64,000 nt of DNA from positions 124,001 through 188,000 of the forward strand of contig LSRY02000026.1 of assembly GCA_001643675.2 (NCBI GenBank). The letters run 5' to 3'. Positions 1-10,955 of this stretch are shown here, piece by piece. The notes below the pieces were generated by a model. That model did not search any database. It was not told the origin of the DNA and saw nothing but the letters and a program-made list of their open reading frames with translations. The translations under genes and the position numbers were made by a program. Numbering within the stretch: position 1 is the stretch's first letter; each line of letters opens with the position of its first letter. The stretch comes from Monocercomonoides exilis (lineage: Eukaryota; Preaxostyla; Oxymonadida; Polymastigidae).

Positions 1-1213
1 TCTTTCTCCTCTCTTTTTTCATCATTCGAACATTTCTCTCTTTCCCCCTCTTCTTTCCTCATTTGCTCAGTCAGCAAACGAGATTTCGCATCTTCCATCA
101 GAAGCACCATCGCTAAGCAGAATAAGAATTGTTCAAGAAACAAGAAAAAGAAAAGATAGGAAAATCACATTCATTCAAAAAAGTGAATATTAATTCGATA
201 TTTTATAAAAAAGAAACAAAACACAAATAGAAAATTCATCTGCAACAGGTAATAATTTCTGAATATAAACACACCTGCCATATTTCTTTTTCTTCTTTCG
301 TCCTCTTCTTCTCTTTGTCTCTCTCGCTCTGCTTGCTCAAAGGCGAGTCTCTCCTCTCTCGTCGTCCCTTTTCCCCAGGCTTCCACAAGCAGCCTTTCAG
401 ACTCAGAAATAGGGCGATCATCAAGATACTTCAGCTGCGGGCATCGGAGAATTAACGTCTTTCGGAGCGGAAATTCTGTTGTCCGGACAACTGGATTCCC
501 GATGAGCCTGAGGACAGCAAGGGAAGGCATTGAGGCTAAAATGTCGACTAATGCAGATGCACTCTCTACTGGGATTTCGTTATCTGAGAGATTGAGAACA
601 CTTCAAATTTTGAAAAATAAACTTGTAACATAAATAAGAAAATGAAACGGAATGGAATACCCTATTCCGGGATGACCTCTAAGCGGCTCAAGTGCTTCAA
701 CACTTTTTAGTAAGTTATTTACAACTTCTAATGAATGCAAAGTTGGGCACTGCTCAACACCGGATAAAGTTGTGAGTCTATTATTCGTAAGATTGAGTGT
801 ATCAAGTTCTGGTAAAGTGTTCAAATTTTCAATTTTTTCAATGCAATTGTCCTGAAGATATCTGTTTTTAAATTTATGTTAAAAATTCACGAAAATTCGC
901 AAAAGGCACACAAGCACTTGAGCTTTGCACAGCACTCAAGATTTTCTATCTGAGATATAATGTTTCCTTGTAGCCAAAGAGCTTTCAGCTCGGTGTATTC
1001 CTCCAATCCTTCAATTTTCTTAAAACCTTGATAATGTAAGTATAACTTCTCGTTCAGCGTTGGAGTTAAGTATTGGTCATGCTTTTTACATGATTCCTTT
1101 ATCGTTTTTGAGCAGATACGAGGGGCTTGCTCTTCTTCTTCTTCCTCTTTCCAAAATGAAGAATCAAAAGAAGAGCTTGGAAAAGATGAAGAGCTTGCGA
1201 TTTGAAGTGACAT
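1..1213 (-). CDS. DNAAF1: DNAAF1/LRRC50-like dynein axonemal assembly factor (3' end beyond window)
   Basis: Leucine-rich-repeat protein needed to pre-assemble axonemal dynein arms in the cytoplasm of flagellated cells. Four exons read on the minus strand: 1213-912, 861-661, 600-275 and 112-1, with introns of 50, 60 and 162 bp that all start GT, end AG and keep frame. The N-terminus has the family block LYLHYQGFKKIEGLEEY, then IENLE-type repeats. The third exon has LIGNPV, LKYLDDRPI and EAW, the LRR-cap signature of DNAAF1/ODA7 proteins. A charged helix (REERLAFEQAERERQ) follows. The ATG at 1213 was chosen because TTG, not ATG, lies just upstream in the same frame. The last intron (274-113) is the least certain, because a short coding-like stretch lies inside it. 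The family assignment rests on recognised motifs and is strong; the splice sites are inferred by eye. Confidence 0.86.
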
Positions 1214-1487
1214 GCGCAACCTTTAACTGTAATAAAATAATGCATCATAAAAGAGCATTTGAAATATTAATAAAACTGCTAACACAAAGAAAATGCATAA
1301 AAACCACACGAACGTTTATTAAGGAAAAATGAATAAGGGAAAGTGATCAATAACAAACATCGTTTGTATTTATTTCATTGAGATATTTCCTTTAAAATGC
1401 TTGTTGAAATAACGAATTTGTGATGATCAAAAAATAAAAAATCTTGGAAAGAGAATGCATCTATTACACAATTTTTTTCTCGATTTT

Positions 1488-3149
1488 TCAAGCATGTGAA
1501 ATGGCAGCTAATTGCTTTTGACTATCCTTGATCATATGGCCATTAACCCTAATGTGAGATGGATCATCAACAGTTACTAATGGAAATCCCACCTTTTTGA
1601 AGAAATAATTTATTTTTATAAAAAAAAATTCAATATTTTTTTGTTTAAAAGAAAGAAAGGAAAGAAAAAGCAAACCGTTTCGTCCCAGTTGACTTCTGCA
1701 AACATTGCGCCTTCAATGACAACAATATCATCACTTGACAGCGCATCACTGGCAATGTCATAAACAGCCATCACACATCTACGTAACTGCCTGTCGGTGC
1801 AAATGAATAGCTTTGTGGGGAAAAGAACATGATTTTTTATGCATATGTCATTTGAGGAAAAGTGCGAAAAAAAAAGGAAATAAATAATTTCAAAAAAGTT
1901 GAATGAAAGCCAAACTTGTGGCGTTGCTGTTGAGAGAGAGACACAATGGCTGATTCTCAAAGGAAGCTGAACTTCAGTGTTACGTCCTGTTCAATAATGA
2001 TCACAAAAATAGAAAATAGAAAATTGAAAGAAAAAATTCTTTTTAGATATTTGTATGTTTTAACCTTTTTTCAATTTCATGATGTCAACATCGTCATCAG
2101 GAAACGGGTGTGATCTTGCCTTTGCTGTTGGCTAAAAGAAGAAGAATATTATTCACAAACAATAATAATAACAGAAATAATAATGAATATTAAAAAAAAT
2201 AACTATTAGCAAACCCTATCCAGTTTCTTATTAAGCATTTCTCTTTCAATTACTTTCCATTCGTCTTCCATTTCTTTCAGAAATACTTCGGCTTCTTTGA
2301 CCGATGGATCAATCGAAATGGCTTTCATAAAATCTGCACGAGCAGACGCAAAGGACACCAAAAAGCGAAGAACCTGTGAATATTTTTTTCAATATTTATT
2401 TGCAATGAAATATCAATTATTATTTTCGAATGGAAAACCACACTGTTCCTCTGTTTAAGTGAAGATCAGCGAAAGGTTTCGAGAGCTTTGTCTCCTATAA
2501 AGTTATCCACACAGAAATGTGAAAAAAAACTTATAAATGCGTTAAGCAAACAGAAAGCTGAAAAGCACTCAAAGCATCACGTAAATCTTGTGGACGACTC
2601 CTTCCATTGAAAAATCTTGCGACATATGCCATTCCGAGTGTATCTTTGAGAAAATAAATTACAAAAAAGGAAATTAAGTGTTCATACACCAACTCTTCCC
2701 ATTGTTGAGATCGCATGCAATCGCCTTCTTTGCAAAGTCAATGCTTTGTGAAAAGGCTGGTGTTGTTGGTTCCGTCTTTGCTTCTGGAACAGATCGTACA
2801 GCAACCGATAATCCTCTGAGTGCTTCTATTTTATTTCCTTCATGTCCAGATTCGGACTGTTTCGAAAATAAAATTTGATAAATTTATGTTTCTTATAAAA
2901 AAACATATAAAGCTTATTAACCTGTTTCACAGCCTCTTGAAAAGCTGTCAATGATTGTTGTACATCTCCTTTATTGAAGTATGTATGTCCTAATGCAGTC
3001 CAAGCATCGACTAAATTAGGATCCATTTTTATTGCCTTTTCCAAAAGTTCTTCGGCTTTAGGGCTATAACCATCTTCAGGATTCAATTTTAAAGCTTCAT
3101 CCAAAAATGCTTTTCCTTTGCTAACGGGTGTATTCGATTCTGAAGACAT
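1488..3149 (-). CDS. TTC5: TTC5/Strap-like TPR protein with C-terminal OB-fold
   Basis: Nine exons rebuild one frame of 358 codons: 3149-2922, 2856-2688, 2643-2552, 2494-2444, 2373-2215, 2131-2065, 1986-1916, 1810-1676 and 1592-1488, ending in TGA. Exon 1 holds TPR units (KAEELLEKAIKMDPNLVDAW, LGHTYFNKGDVQQSLTAFQE). Exons 2-4 give SWYTLGMAYVARFF, ALSAFQLS and ADLHLNRGT, all close to the TTC5 TPR core. The last exons give the OB-fold end (RRCVMAVYDI, GFPLVTVDDPSHIRVNGH). In animals TTC5 is a stress-responsive p300 cofactor and reads nascent tubulin at the ribosome for tubulin autoregulation; that role here is an inference. Introns are 45-105 bp and several begin GTTTG. The gene is divergent from the next one, with 175 bp between starts that must hold both promoters. 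Confidence 0.87.
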
Positions 3150-3324
3150 TTTCTTTTGTGTGTAATTAATTAAAATTAAAAAATATTCTTTTAAGAATTT
3201 AAAAAAGGTTGCGCTCCCATAGCAGAAAAAGCACCTTGTTCATTTTTCAGATAGATTTGTAATAAGAATAAGTTTTCAAATTGCGAATTGTTTTTGATAA
3301 ACAAAGTTATTAAGGTGTTTTAAA
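3150..3324. promoter_or_regulatory. Shared divergent promoter region
   Basis: This 175-bp AT-rich stretch lies between the start codons of two genes transcribed away from each other, so it must hold both promoters and 5' leaders. I see no recognisable TATA or initiator motif that I would defend; the call rests on position only. Confidence 0.4.
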
Positions 3325-6300
3325 ATGTCTGCGTCTACGAAATCTGCTTCATATTCATCAAAATATTTGAATGAAAAAGCATACAAATCTTCTCGTTTGT
3401 TTAACATTGTGATTAGTTTTTGCAATTATGTTTTATTATTTTTCACTTTTCATATACTTCTTTTTGAAGAAAATGAAAGCTTAAATTCAACTGATCGGAC
3501 AAGTGGAAGTGTCAAAGAAACGAAAAGTTCCCCTGCAAAATATCATTCTCCATCTTCGTCAAAACGTAATTATCTTTCTGCACATGCAAGAGATTTATTT
3601 TTAGCGCGACAAGAAGCGCATTTAGAACAAATTAAGCAAAATCGAGAAAGAATGAAAATTAAAATGGAAGAGAAAGAAAACGAAGAACTTTTACAGTCTC
3701 CAACTATTCTTCAAAAATCAAAAGAACTTAAGCGTGATCCTACCCAATATCAAGCTGTTTTAAATGCAAAAAATGAACAAATTAGAAAGATCAGAGAAGA
3801 AATTGAACGAAAACGAAAAATTGAAGAGACTCACAAGCCAACCCTCATCACCGAAACATCTCCACTTTCTTCAAGTTTTGTTGAAAAAGTTGCATCCAGA
3901 ACATTCGAGGAAAGACTGCAAGCGAGCGAGCAGCAGCGGATGGAGGAAGAGAAAAAGCGGAAAGCGGAATTGGAGGAAGAAAAAAAGAAGCACTACCCGC
4001 AGCTCGATGAGCGGTCAAAGGTGCTTGCACAAGACTGGCAGAGGAAAGAGAGAGAGAAAGAGAAAGAAAGAGAAAGAGAGGAGAGAAGGAAGGAGAAGGA
4101 AGAGAAGAGGAAGGAAAGAGAGAGAAAGAGGATGATGAAAGGGGAAAAGAATAACAATGAAGAAGCAATTAGCAATAAAGAAGGAGAGGAGAAGGAAGAA
4201 GAAGAGAAAGAAGAAGAAGAAGATAATGATGAAGAGGAAGAGGAGGAGGAAGATGAAGAAGATGAAGAAGAAGACGAAGGATACATGCAATCGCCAGGAG
4301 AGCGTCTGTATCAGCTGCATCAGCGTCTGGAGAGAGAGAGGAAAGAGAGAGAAGAAAAGGCAAAGAAGGAGCAATTGATCGACAGCACAACACAAAAGCA
4401 GCTGTTCCAGCCAGAAATAAACAGAAAATCGGCAAAAATTGTCGAGGCGCAGAAGAAGAAGAAAGAAGAGAAAGAGGAGAAGGAAAAGAAGGAAATGAAG
4501 AAGAAGAAGAAGAATTCGAATAAGAATTTGAAGAAAGACAAGGATAATGAAAATGCTGCTTTTGAATCGCAAAATAGTGAGTTTTCGGAGAAACTCGGAG
4601 AAATTAAAGCAGATGGCAGAAATTGCAGCGAAACAGAAAGAAATGGAGAAGAATTGAATGATTTGGCAGAGGAAAAAAGCAAAGGAAAAGGAAGAAAAGA
4701 TGGAAAAGAAGAAGAAGAGGAGGAAAAGGAAGAGGAAAAAAGAGAAAAAGAAGAGGAGGAGGATGAAGAAGAAGATGATGATGATAAATTGGATAGTTTG
4801 AGAAAGACGAGAATATTTGTGTCATTGAAGCAGTTTGAAGATGACTACGAAGATAGCTCGGAAGAAGGAGAAGAAGAAGGAAATGAAGAAGAAGGGAACG
4901 GAACAAGAAAGATGAGAAAAGATAAGAAGAAAGAAAGAGAAAGAGAAAGAGAAGAAAGAAGAGCAGAAAGAGAAAGAGAAAGAGAAAAGCGAGAAAAAGA
5001 TTTCTTTTCCTCCTCTTCCCAGCCGCAGAAGCAGCCATTCCTGCCCGTTTCTTCGATTCCCCACGATTTCTCTGTAATTCCCCCTCTTTCGAGCACATAT
5101 GGCCTTTCTTCACTGAATCGCTCTTCTCTTCTTTCTTCTCGCTCGTCCAGTGGCTCTCTCAATGGATCGTTTGTGAAGTCTTCTTCTCGTTCGGCTTCGA
5201 AGGAGAAGAATGAGATGTGGATGAGTGGGAGAGAAGGAGGAGAAGAAGGAGAAGAGGAAGAGGAAGGAAGAGAAGGAGAAGGAAGAGAAGGAGAAGGAAG
5301 AGAAGGAGAAGGAGGAAGAGAAGAAGAAGAAGAAGAAGAAGGATGGAAGAGAACAGATGAATTGTTGAAGGATGAGAAAGGAAGTTGTCTTGAAGGTGAA
5401 TTTAGTGAGGGATTGATTGTGGAGAAGGCAGAGGAAGAGGAAAGGGAAGAGGAAAGGGAAGAGGAAAGGGAAGGAGGAGAAGAGAAAAAGGAAGAGAATG
5501 AAAAAACTGAACAAATAACGCATTCTTCACTTGATGAAAGCGAAGAAGCAGAAAAAGAAGCAGAATCATCGAGAAGCATTGCAGCCAATACAACTTCTTC
5601 TGATGCTCCTCTTTCTTCTCCTGGAAGATTAACTTCTTCTTCTTCTTCTTCTTCCTCCTCCTCTTCTCTTTCATCGTCATCTTCTTCTTCTCGTTTAACA
5701 AAGCCCAGAAATGCCACAACGACAATTTCTGCTTCACGAAATCGGTTTCATTTTGACTCAGCCGACGAAAGTTATGCGACCCCCAAACGAACAACACAAA
5801 TGGCACATTCAAATAAAATTAGCGAAGACGGGAAGAAAAGAGGGAAGAACGAGAAACAAAGAAATACAGGAGCTATTTCTTCGTCTCCTTCTTCATCTCC
5901 TTCTCCTTCTAATTCTTTTTCTCTGTCTTCTTCCTTTAATTCTTCTTCTTCTTATTCTTCATCTTCTTCCACCTCCTCTCCTTCCATTCACGAGACCTTG
6001 TATGAGCGAGGCCTGGAGCACAAGCGGCAGTTGGAGCAGTTGATTCAGGAGAGGCAAAAGGAAAGAGAAGCAGAGGAATTGAAGGAGTGCTTTTGGAAGC
6101 CGTCGATCAAGACGATCAGCGAGGAGAAGAGAGAGGCGCAGCAGAGGAGCGAGAGAGAGGCAGAGAAGAAGGCAGAAGAGGAGAAGAGGAGGAGAGAAGG
6201 AGAACACGCAGCACACGGGACGATGCACCCGACGCCGTCGGTGATTGCGCTGATTCTGAAGAGGGGGGAAATGTTTGAGAGGAAGGGAGGAGGAGGAGAA

Positions 6301-7080
6301 GAGGAAGGAGGAGGAGAAGGAAGAGAAGGAGGGGAAGAGGAGGAGGAGGAATTTAGAAAAGAAGCGGAAGAAGAGGAAGTGGAAGATGAAGAGGAAGAAG
6401 AGAGGCAGAGGAAGAATATGGAAAAGGCGAGGCAAGAGGCAGAGAGAGAGGAGAGGAAGAAGGAGCTGAGGATGATGAAGTGGCGGACGGGGATGAGGAA
6501 GAAGAAAGAGGAAGAGGCGAAGAGAGAAGCAGAGCAGAAGAAGCAGAATGAGAAGATGCAAATGGCGATGGCAATTGCAAACTCACAAGGAGCAGAAGGA
6601 ACGAGAAGGAAGAAGAGCCAGAAGAAGACGAATGAAACGCAAAATGAACGGAAAAGCGGGCAGAAAATGGAGAAGAAGAAAGAAGAAGTGGAAGAAGAGG
6701 AAGAGGAAGATGCCAAGTACAATCTTGATGCTGATGATGAGTTTGCCGTGGTGGCTGATCCGTCTGAGATGGATGTGAAGGACTTTCTGGCAGTGAAGAC
6801 ACCTTCACCTTGTTTGTCGCCTTCTTCTCCTTCTTCCTCCTCTTCCTCCTCCTCTTCCACCTCCTCTTCCTCCTCTTCTTTTGCTCCAGGCTCTCGTTCA
6901 TCCAAGCAGAGAATATCGCAAACTTCCTTTTCTCCTCTGATAACACAACAGCAACACATTACTTCTTCTCCTTCTTCTTCAGCAACTGCCATCAGAACAA
7001 AGCAGAAGGAAATAAAATCACATGAAAAGTCAGCTGCCAATGTGTCTTCAAGTCCAAAGCCTCGTGTGAAAAAAGTGTGA
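3325..7080 (+). CDS. Large highly charged coiled-coil protein with repeated FxPxI-type modules
   Basis: The reading frame is open for 1251 codons, but residues 24-48 are Phe/Ile-rich, unlike the rest. They match a 75-nt intron (3395-3469, GTTTGT...GAAG) whose removal keeps frame and gives 1226 residues. The protein alternates acidic Glu runs, Arg/Glu coiled-coil stretches and poly-Ser tracts. At least two modules recur: ERLYQLHQRLERERKE followed by QLFQPEINRKS (about residues 323-370 of the unspliced frame), and ETLYERGLEHKRQLEQLI followed by CFWKPSIK (about 890-928). Modules with a tyrosine helix then FxPxI occur in many protist cytoskeletal and flagellar proteins, so a basal-body or cytoskeletal role is a guess. 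The DNA is dominated by GAA/GAG and TCT/TCC triplets. That creates long antisense open frames that I do not treat as genes. No enzyme domain is visible. Confidence 0.75.
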   Translation: MSASTKSASYSSKYLNEKAYKSSRLFNIVISFCNYVLLFFTFHILLFEENESLNSTDRTSGSVKETKSSPAKYHSPSSSKRNYLSAHARDLFLARQEAHLEQIKQNRERMKIKMEEKENEELLQSPTILQKSKELKRDPTQYQAVLNAKNEQIRKIREEIERKRKIEETHKPTLITETSPLSSSFVEKVASRTFEERLQASEQQRMEEEKKRKAELEEEKKKHYPQLDERSKVLAQDWQRKEREKEKEREREERRKEKEEKRKERERKRMMKGEKNNNEEAISNKEGEEKEEEEKEEEEDNDEEEEEEEDEEDEEEDEGYMQSPGERLYQLHQRLERERKEREEKAKKEQLIDSTTQKQLFQPEINRKSAKIVEAQKKKKEEKEEKEKKEMKKKKKNSNKNLKKDKDNENAAFESQNSEFSEKLGEIKADGRNCSETERNGEELNDLAEEKSKGKGRKDGKEEEEEEKEEEKREKEEEEDEEEDDDDKLDSLRKTRIFVSLKQFEDDYEDSSEEGEEEGNEEEGNGTRKMRKDKKKEREREREERRAEREREREKREKDFFSSSSQPQKQPFLPVSSIPHDFSVIPPLSSTYGLSSLNRSSLLSSRSSSGSLNGSFVKSSSRSASKEKNEMWMSGREGGEEGEEEEEGREGEGREGEGREGEGGREEEEEEEGWKRTDELLKDEKGSCLEGEFSEGLIVEKAEEEEREEEREEEREGGEEKKEENEKTEQITHSSLDESEEAEKEAESSRSIAANTTSSDAPLSSPGRLTSSSSSSSSSSSLSSSSSSSRLTKPRNATTTISASRNRFHFDSADESYATPKRTTQMAHSNKISEDGKKRGKNEKQRNTGAISSSPSSSPSPSNSFSLSSSFNSSSSYSSSSSTSSPSIHETLYERGLEHKRQLEQLIQERQKEREAEELKECFWKPSIKTISEEKREAQQRSEREAEKKAEEEKRRREGEHAAHGTMHPTPSVIALILKRGEMFERKGGGGEEEGGGEGREGGEEEEEEFRKEAEEEEVEDEEEEERQRKNMEKARQEAEREERKKELRMMKWRTGMRKKKEEEAKREAEQKKQNEKMQMAMAIANSQGAEGTRRKKSQKKTNETQNERKSGQKMEKKKEEVEEEEEEDAKYNLDADDEFAVVADPSEMDVKDFLAVKTPSPCLSPSSPSSSSSSSSSTSSSSSSFAPGSRSSKQRISQTSFSPLITQQQHITSSPSSSATAIRTKQKEIKSHEKSAANVSSSPKPRVKKV

Positions 7081-8282
7081 TTGATTTTTTTTATTTTATT
7101 TTATTTTATTTTATTTTATTCTTTTTTCCTTTTATTCTATTAATTACTGTTATTATTAATCAATTTTTGAACTGATTTTGTGTATGATGTAATTATTTTA
7201 TATATTTTTCTGTCATTTGTTATGAAATGAATCTAGCCATCTGAACTGTATCGAATGAATTCATTGAATTAAAAAAGAAAAGAAAAGAAAAGAAACATGA
7301 GATGAAGATGAAGCGGAAGAAGATGAAAAAATAACAGATTTTTTATTCACATCCATTTACCACAAGTGGCTTTGCTGATATTGACCGATTATAAGTTCCT
7401 TATTGTTGTGTACTTCATTCAACAAATCAAAAATATAACTTCCAATGCTTTGAATTTCTATTTCACGCCTTTTGCTGTACGAACTATCGATTCATTTTTG
7501 TTATTTTTCATTTTTGTTATTTTTCATTTTTCATTTTTCATTTTTCATTTTTCATTTTTCATTTTTCATTTTTTTCTATATTTTTATTGTTATTAATCAC
7601 TTCTATTTCTTTTTTTCATTTCTTTTTTCATTTTTTCCTAACTTCTTGTGTTGACTTTATAAAAGCTGATGAAATGGAATTTGACATTAATGGATGATTC
7701 ATTCACAAATTGTTGTTATTCGTTGAAGGAAAAGGGAAATGCGATGACGAAAAGAAAGAATTTATAATTTACAATTAGAAAAACAGAATAAAAAAAAAAT
7801 GAAGCAAAATACAAGAAAAAAAGTATTTTAAGAAAAAAGAGATTCTAATTCAGTTTTTGCTTTATGAAAAAAATGCTACAACATTTTTGAAAAATAAAAA
7901 ATTTGAATAAAAATTTAAAAAAAAAAAACTTTCAATTTTGCCAAAAACAAATGAAAGGTTATCATTGTCTCGGCTCAATTAACAACGGGCAAATAGAATC
8001 ATAAAATGAACATGTGCTTTTTTTATATGTTAAGCAGAACGTATGGGAATTCACATAAATTACAATCAAATTATAATTCAATGCATGAAAAGAGCTGCGA
8101 TCGACGAGGAAAAAAGAAAGAAAAAGAAAAAGATAAAGATAAATATTAAGAAAGGAAATCAAAGAAAACTTGTTTTTTCCTTTAAGTTATGAAAGTTGCC
8201 TTTGTCAAAAAGGATTAATAAATTGCCCAATGTCGATCTAATTGAATGGAATGTGTCTCTCACCCACAAAGAATGGAATAGC
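7081..8282. repeat. Intergenic low-complexity block with three short tandem repeats
   Basis: There is no gene in this 1.2 kb. It holds a TTTTA repeat (7085-7120), an AAAAG repeat (7271-7295) and an ATTTTTC repeat (about 7505-7572), separated by A/T-rich sequence. The first begins a few bases after the stop of the upstream gene and could lie in its 3' untranslated region. Confidence 0.7.
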
Positions 8283-9253
8283 TCAAACGGGAAGTGGAAC
8301 GTCTGCTGAAGAAGCAGCAGACAAGGAAGGAGAAGGAGCATTTTCTTGAAATACAGGTGATAAAAGTGTCATGAATGGTTGAGGTGATTTGGAGGAAGCA
8401 ACTTTTGCAGCTTCGATAGAAGATTCTGAAGGCGTGGCTTGATGCATTTCTCTCGCCATATCTTCAGCAGCTTGAAGCTGTTTTGGATTTGATGAAGGTG
8501 GAATTATTGTTTCAAATTTCACTTGCTTCAAAGGCATTTTCTTCGGTCTTGAAAGAAATGGAATACAACCTAAATAATGTTTAAAAATAGAATCAATTTC
8601 TTCAAAAAGGAAATAATTCAGATTCAAACATCCAAGAAGAGGGCTGGTGCATCGTCCAATTTTTGCAAGCGTGTTTAGCCATTTTGGTAACGGATATCTC
8701 TCCTTTTGTAATATTAAAAAATAACATTTAAACACATGTGACACATCTTTTTTTCTCATGAAATAAATAAATCAAACACTTCCGCACAAGCGAAAAGAAA
8801 AATCATTTGAAAAATCATGGCAATTGCGATGAACAATGTTGTATGAAGTTGCAGGATATTCTTGAGATATCTCATTTAAAATCTGATCTACTTGTTGTGG
8901 AGTTCGAATGCATAATCCCACATATATTTGACATTTGAAGGGTGAAGTTGGGAGAGGAGAAATTGGTTTTTGATACCACACCCCAGTTCCTTTACGATCT
9001 CCTTCAAACGCCCATTCTAAGACAGATTCGACGCAAATCGTAAAATATATATGTTAATAAATTTCAAGAAACAGTTTACTCTTCACCTTTTCCAAGAATT
9101 TCAACTCCTGAATGAAATACACCCTGATAAAGAATAATATTGAAGAAAAAACAAAAAAGGAAAAAGAAATACAAGTCCACCAGGGAACACCAATGGCCTT
9201 CCTCGAACATATAGAGTGTACACATTAATATACACTGGAATATGCGGTGTCAT
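8283..9253 (-). CDS. PPPDE (DeSI-type) cysteine peptidase domain protein
   Basis: Four exons (9253-9173, 9123-9087, 9016-8778, 8702-8283) join without frame loss into 258 codons ending in TGA. The start reads MTPHIPVYINVYTLYVRG, a typical PPPDE opening. Next come FHSGVEILGK, with the catalytic-type His, and HRNCHDFSNDF, with the catalytic-type Cys, then LCGS and LPKWLNTLAKIG as in deSUMOylating isopeptidases. Family members cleave SUMO or ubiquitin-like tags, or act as de-palmitoylases. The substrate here is unknown. The roughly 70 C-terminal residues are Ser/Ala/Pro-rich and not family-conserved. Both predicted active-site residues are present, so the enzyme is probably active. Introns are 50, 70 and 75 bp. 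Confidence 0.85.
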
Positions 9254-9440
9254 TGATGAATAGATTCTTTCGTAGTTTCAAACAATTCTATGGGAGAAAT
9301 AGATTGTAAAACAAAAATTAATTATAACAATAATCCTAAAAAAATTGGTAATTGCACAATATACGACCGTCAATAAAAATTTGTGTCAATGATAATAACA
9401 TTGTTGTTAACTGTTTCGAAAAGTTATTATGTCTTTCTTT

Positions 9441-10360
9441 TGTGCGGAAACTTTTATTTTTAAATGAATCAAATTATTATTTTCCTCTAATGTGATATTG
9501 ATCAAAAATTTTTGCATCAATTATATTCGACAATAATCTAAATAAACATATTAATAATTTCAATTCAACGAGAATGCACTCAAATATGATTTGAACGGCA
9601 AAAGGGGATTATACGGCCAGTAATAATTTTTAACTTGAAAACATTTAAAACTGAATCGAAACTAGGCTTAACGAACTCATTAATTAAGATCAGTTATGAA
9701 ATTCTATTCAAAAAATCAATTATCTTCCAATGTTATAAATCCGAAAGATATAAAAATCTTTGATCAAGCCCATCATTTAATTTTGTCATATTTTCTTTTA
9801 GGTTTTTTGTCCCTATTAACTAATTTTAACAACAGAACTCTATGAATTAGGGTTAACCCTAAAAGAAATTTCATTTTAACTTCATTTTATAAAGATATTA
9901 GGACTTCAATACGAAAATAACTTTTTTATCACTATTAAAAATTGAAAAAATTAAAAGTTTCTTTCTTTGAAAAATTGATGATAAAAATAGACTTCAACTT
10001 CATTGAACTAATGATTTTCTGGTAGGAATATGAAAAAGAAATCGTTATGATATGAAATTTTCACTGGTCGTATCATACCCATTTGCCATTTGAACAAATT
10101 CAATGTAACAAGACCCCAATTTGAAAAGTGCATTTTTTGATCAATGTTAAATAATTAATCTATTTCATAAAATTGAGCAATTTATGCAACAGAATTTAAC
10201 CCTAACAAGTTGATTTTGGATAAAACCCTAACATTTAAACTGTGATAAAAAAAGCAAACAAATAAAAACCCTAAAAAGACTCATTTATTTCATTAAAAAT
10301 TGAACGGGATTTTGAATTTTCTCGTAAATTGAAAATAACATATTTCACAGTTTCCGCACA
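9441..10360. mobile_element. Candidate non-autonomous element with 12-bp terminal inverted repeats
   Basis: The sequence TGTGCGGAAACT at 9441-9452 is matched exactly by its reverse complement at 10349-10360. The 920 bp between have no reading frame of note and are very AT-rich. They contain several CCCTAA/TTAGGG-like words, including a palindrome at about 9846-9861. No clear target-site duplication flanks the pair, so the element is either old or a chance pairing. Similar TGCGGAA words occur at both sides of the Merlin relic at 44.2-45.4 kb. Confidence 0.4.
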
Positions 10361-10695
10361 CAATAGGCAGAAAAAAACTTCGTGCACAATATGGTATCAT
10401 TATAGCTGTGACATATGACAATTTTGTGACTTGTCGTGTCTTGTGCATTAACCAAAAAATTTAATGGAAACAAGCAATGCGCCGAAAATCCGAAGACTTA
10501 AGTTTAGAGATTCACTGTTTAGTCATTATTGTTGTTTGAAATGGCTATTCTTTCGTGTTAACAAAAATTTTTAAAGTGTATAATTTTTAAGAAGTTGTTT
10601 TCTTTTATAAAATCTTTTAGGTAAATGCAGAAGATAGGTGTACTTAATTTTTTTATATGATCCTATCAAAAATGGAATAAACAACAGCAAATATA

Positions 10696-10751
10696 AGCCT
10701 GTCTGACCTGACAAGTTTTTTTTTTGGGTCAGTGACAAATTGACGGACGAG
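10696..10751. repeat. Dispersed repeat copy 1 (CCTGTCTGACCTGAC ... TGACGGACGAG)
   Basis: The 19 bases at 10696-10714 are an exact inverted match to 18633-18651. Both lie a few hundred bases upstream of the two hAT-like genes. The word TGACGGACGAG (10741-10751) recurs at 18611-18621, and its complement lies at 61164-61174 beside another CCTGTCTGAC. The motif may belong to the subterminal region of the hAT elements. Confidence 0.5.
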
Positions 10752-10955
10752 TCAATTTGACGTATAATTTCCCGAATTATATTTAAAAACATATCCCTTT
10801 CAATTAAAAAACAAATTTGAATGTTTAATGAAATACATACTGTAATTTTCTGAGTTGGGAATTTTTTGACAAATTTTAATCATATTCGTCACAATGTGTC
10901 AGTTGCGGATATATAATAGATTATTAATCATAAATCAACTCATTTTTCCTTCTCA

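Noticed and set aside
4845-5717. Long antisense open frames (also 6045-7040 and 5959-6561) opposite the charged coiled-coil gene
   Set aside because: They are Ser/Leu/Phe-rich mirror images of GAA/GAG triplet runs, with no start context or domain.
7505-7572. ATTTTTC repeat considered as a CRISPR-like array or satellite
   Set aside because: The units are 7 bp without spacers; this is a plain microsatellite in a eukaryotic intergenic region.
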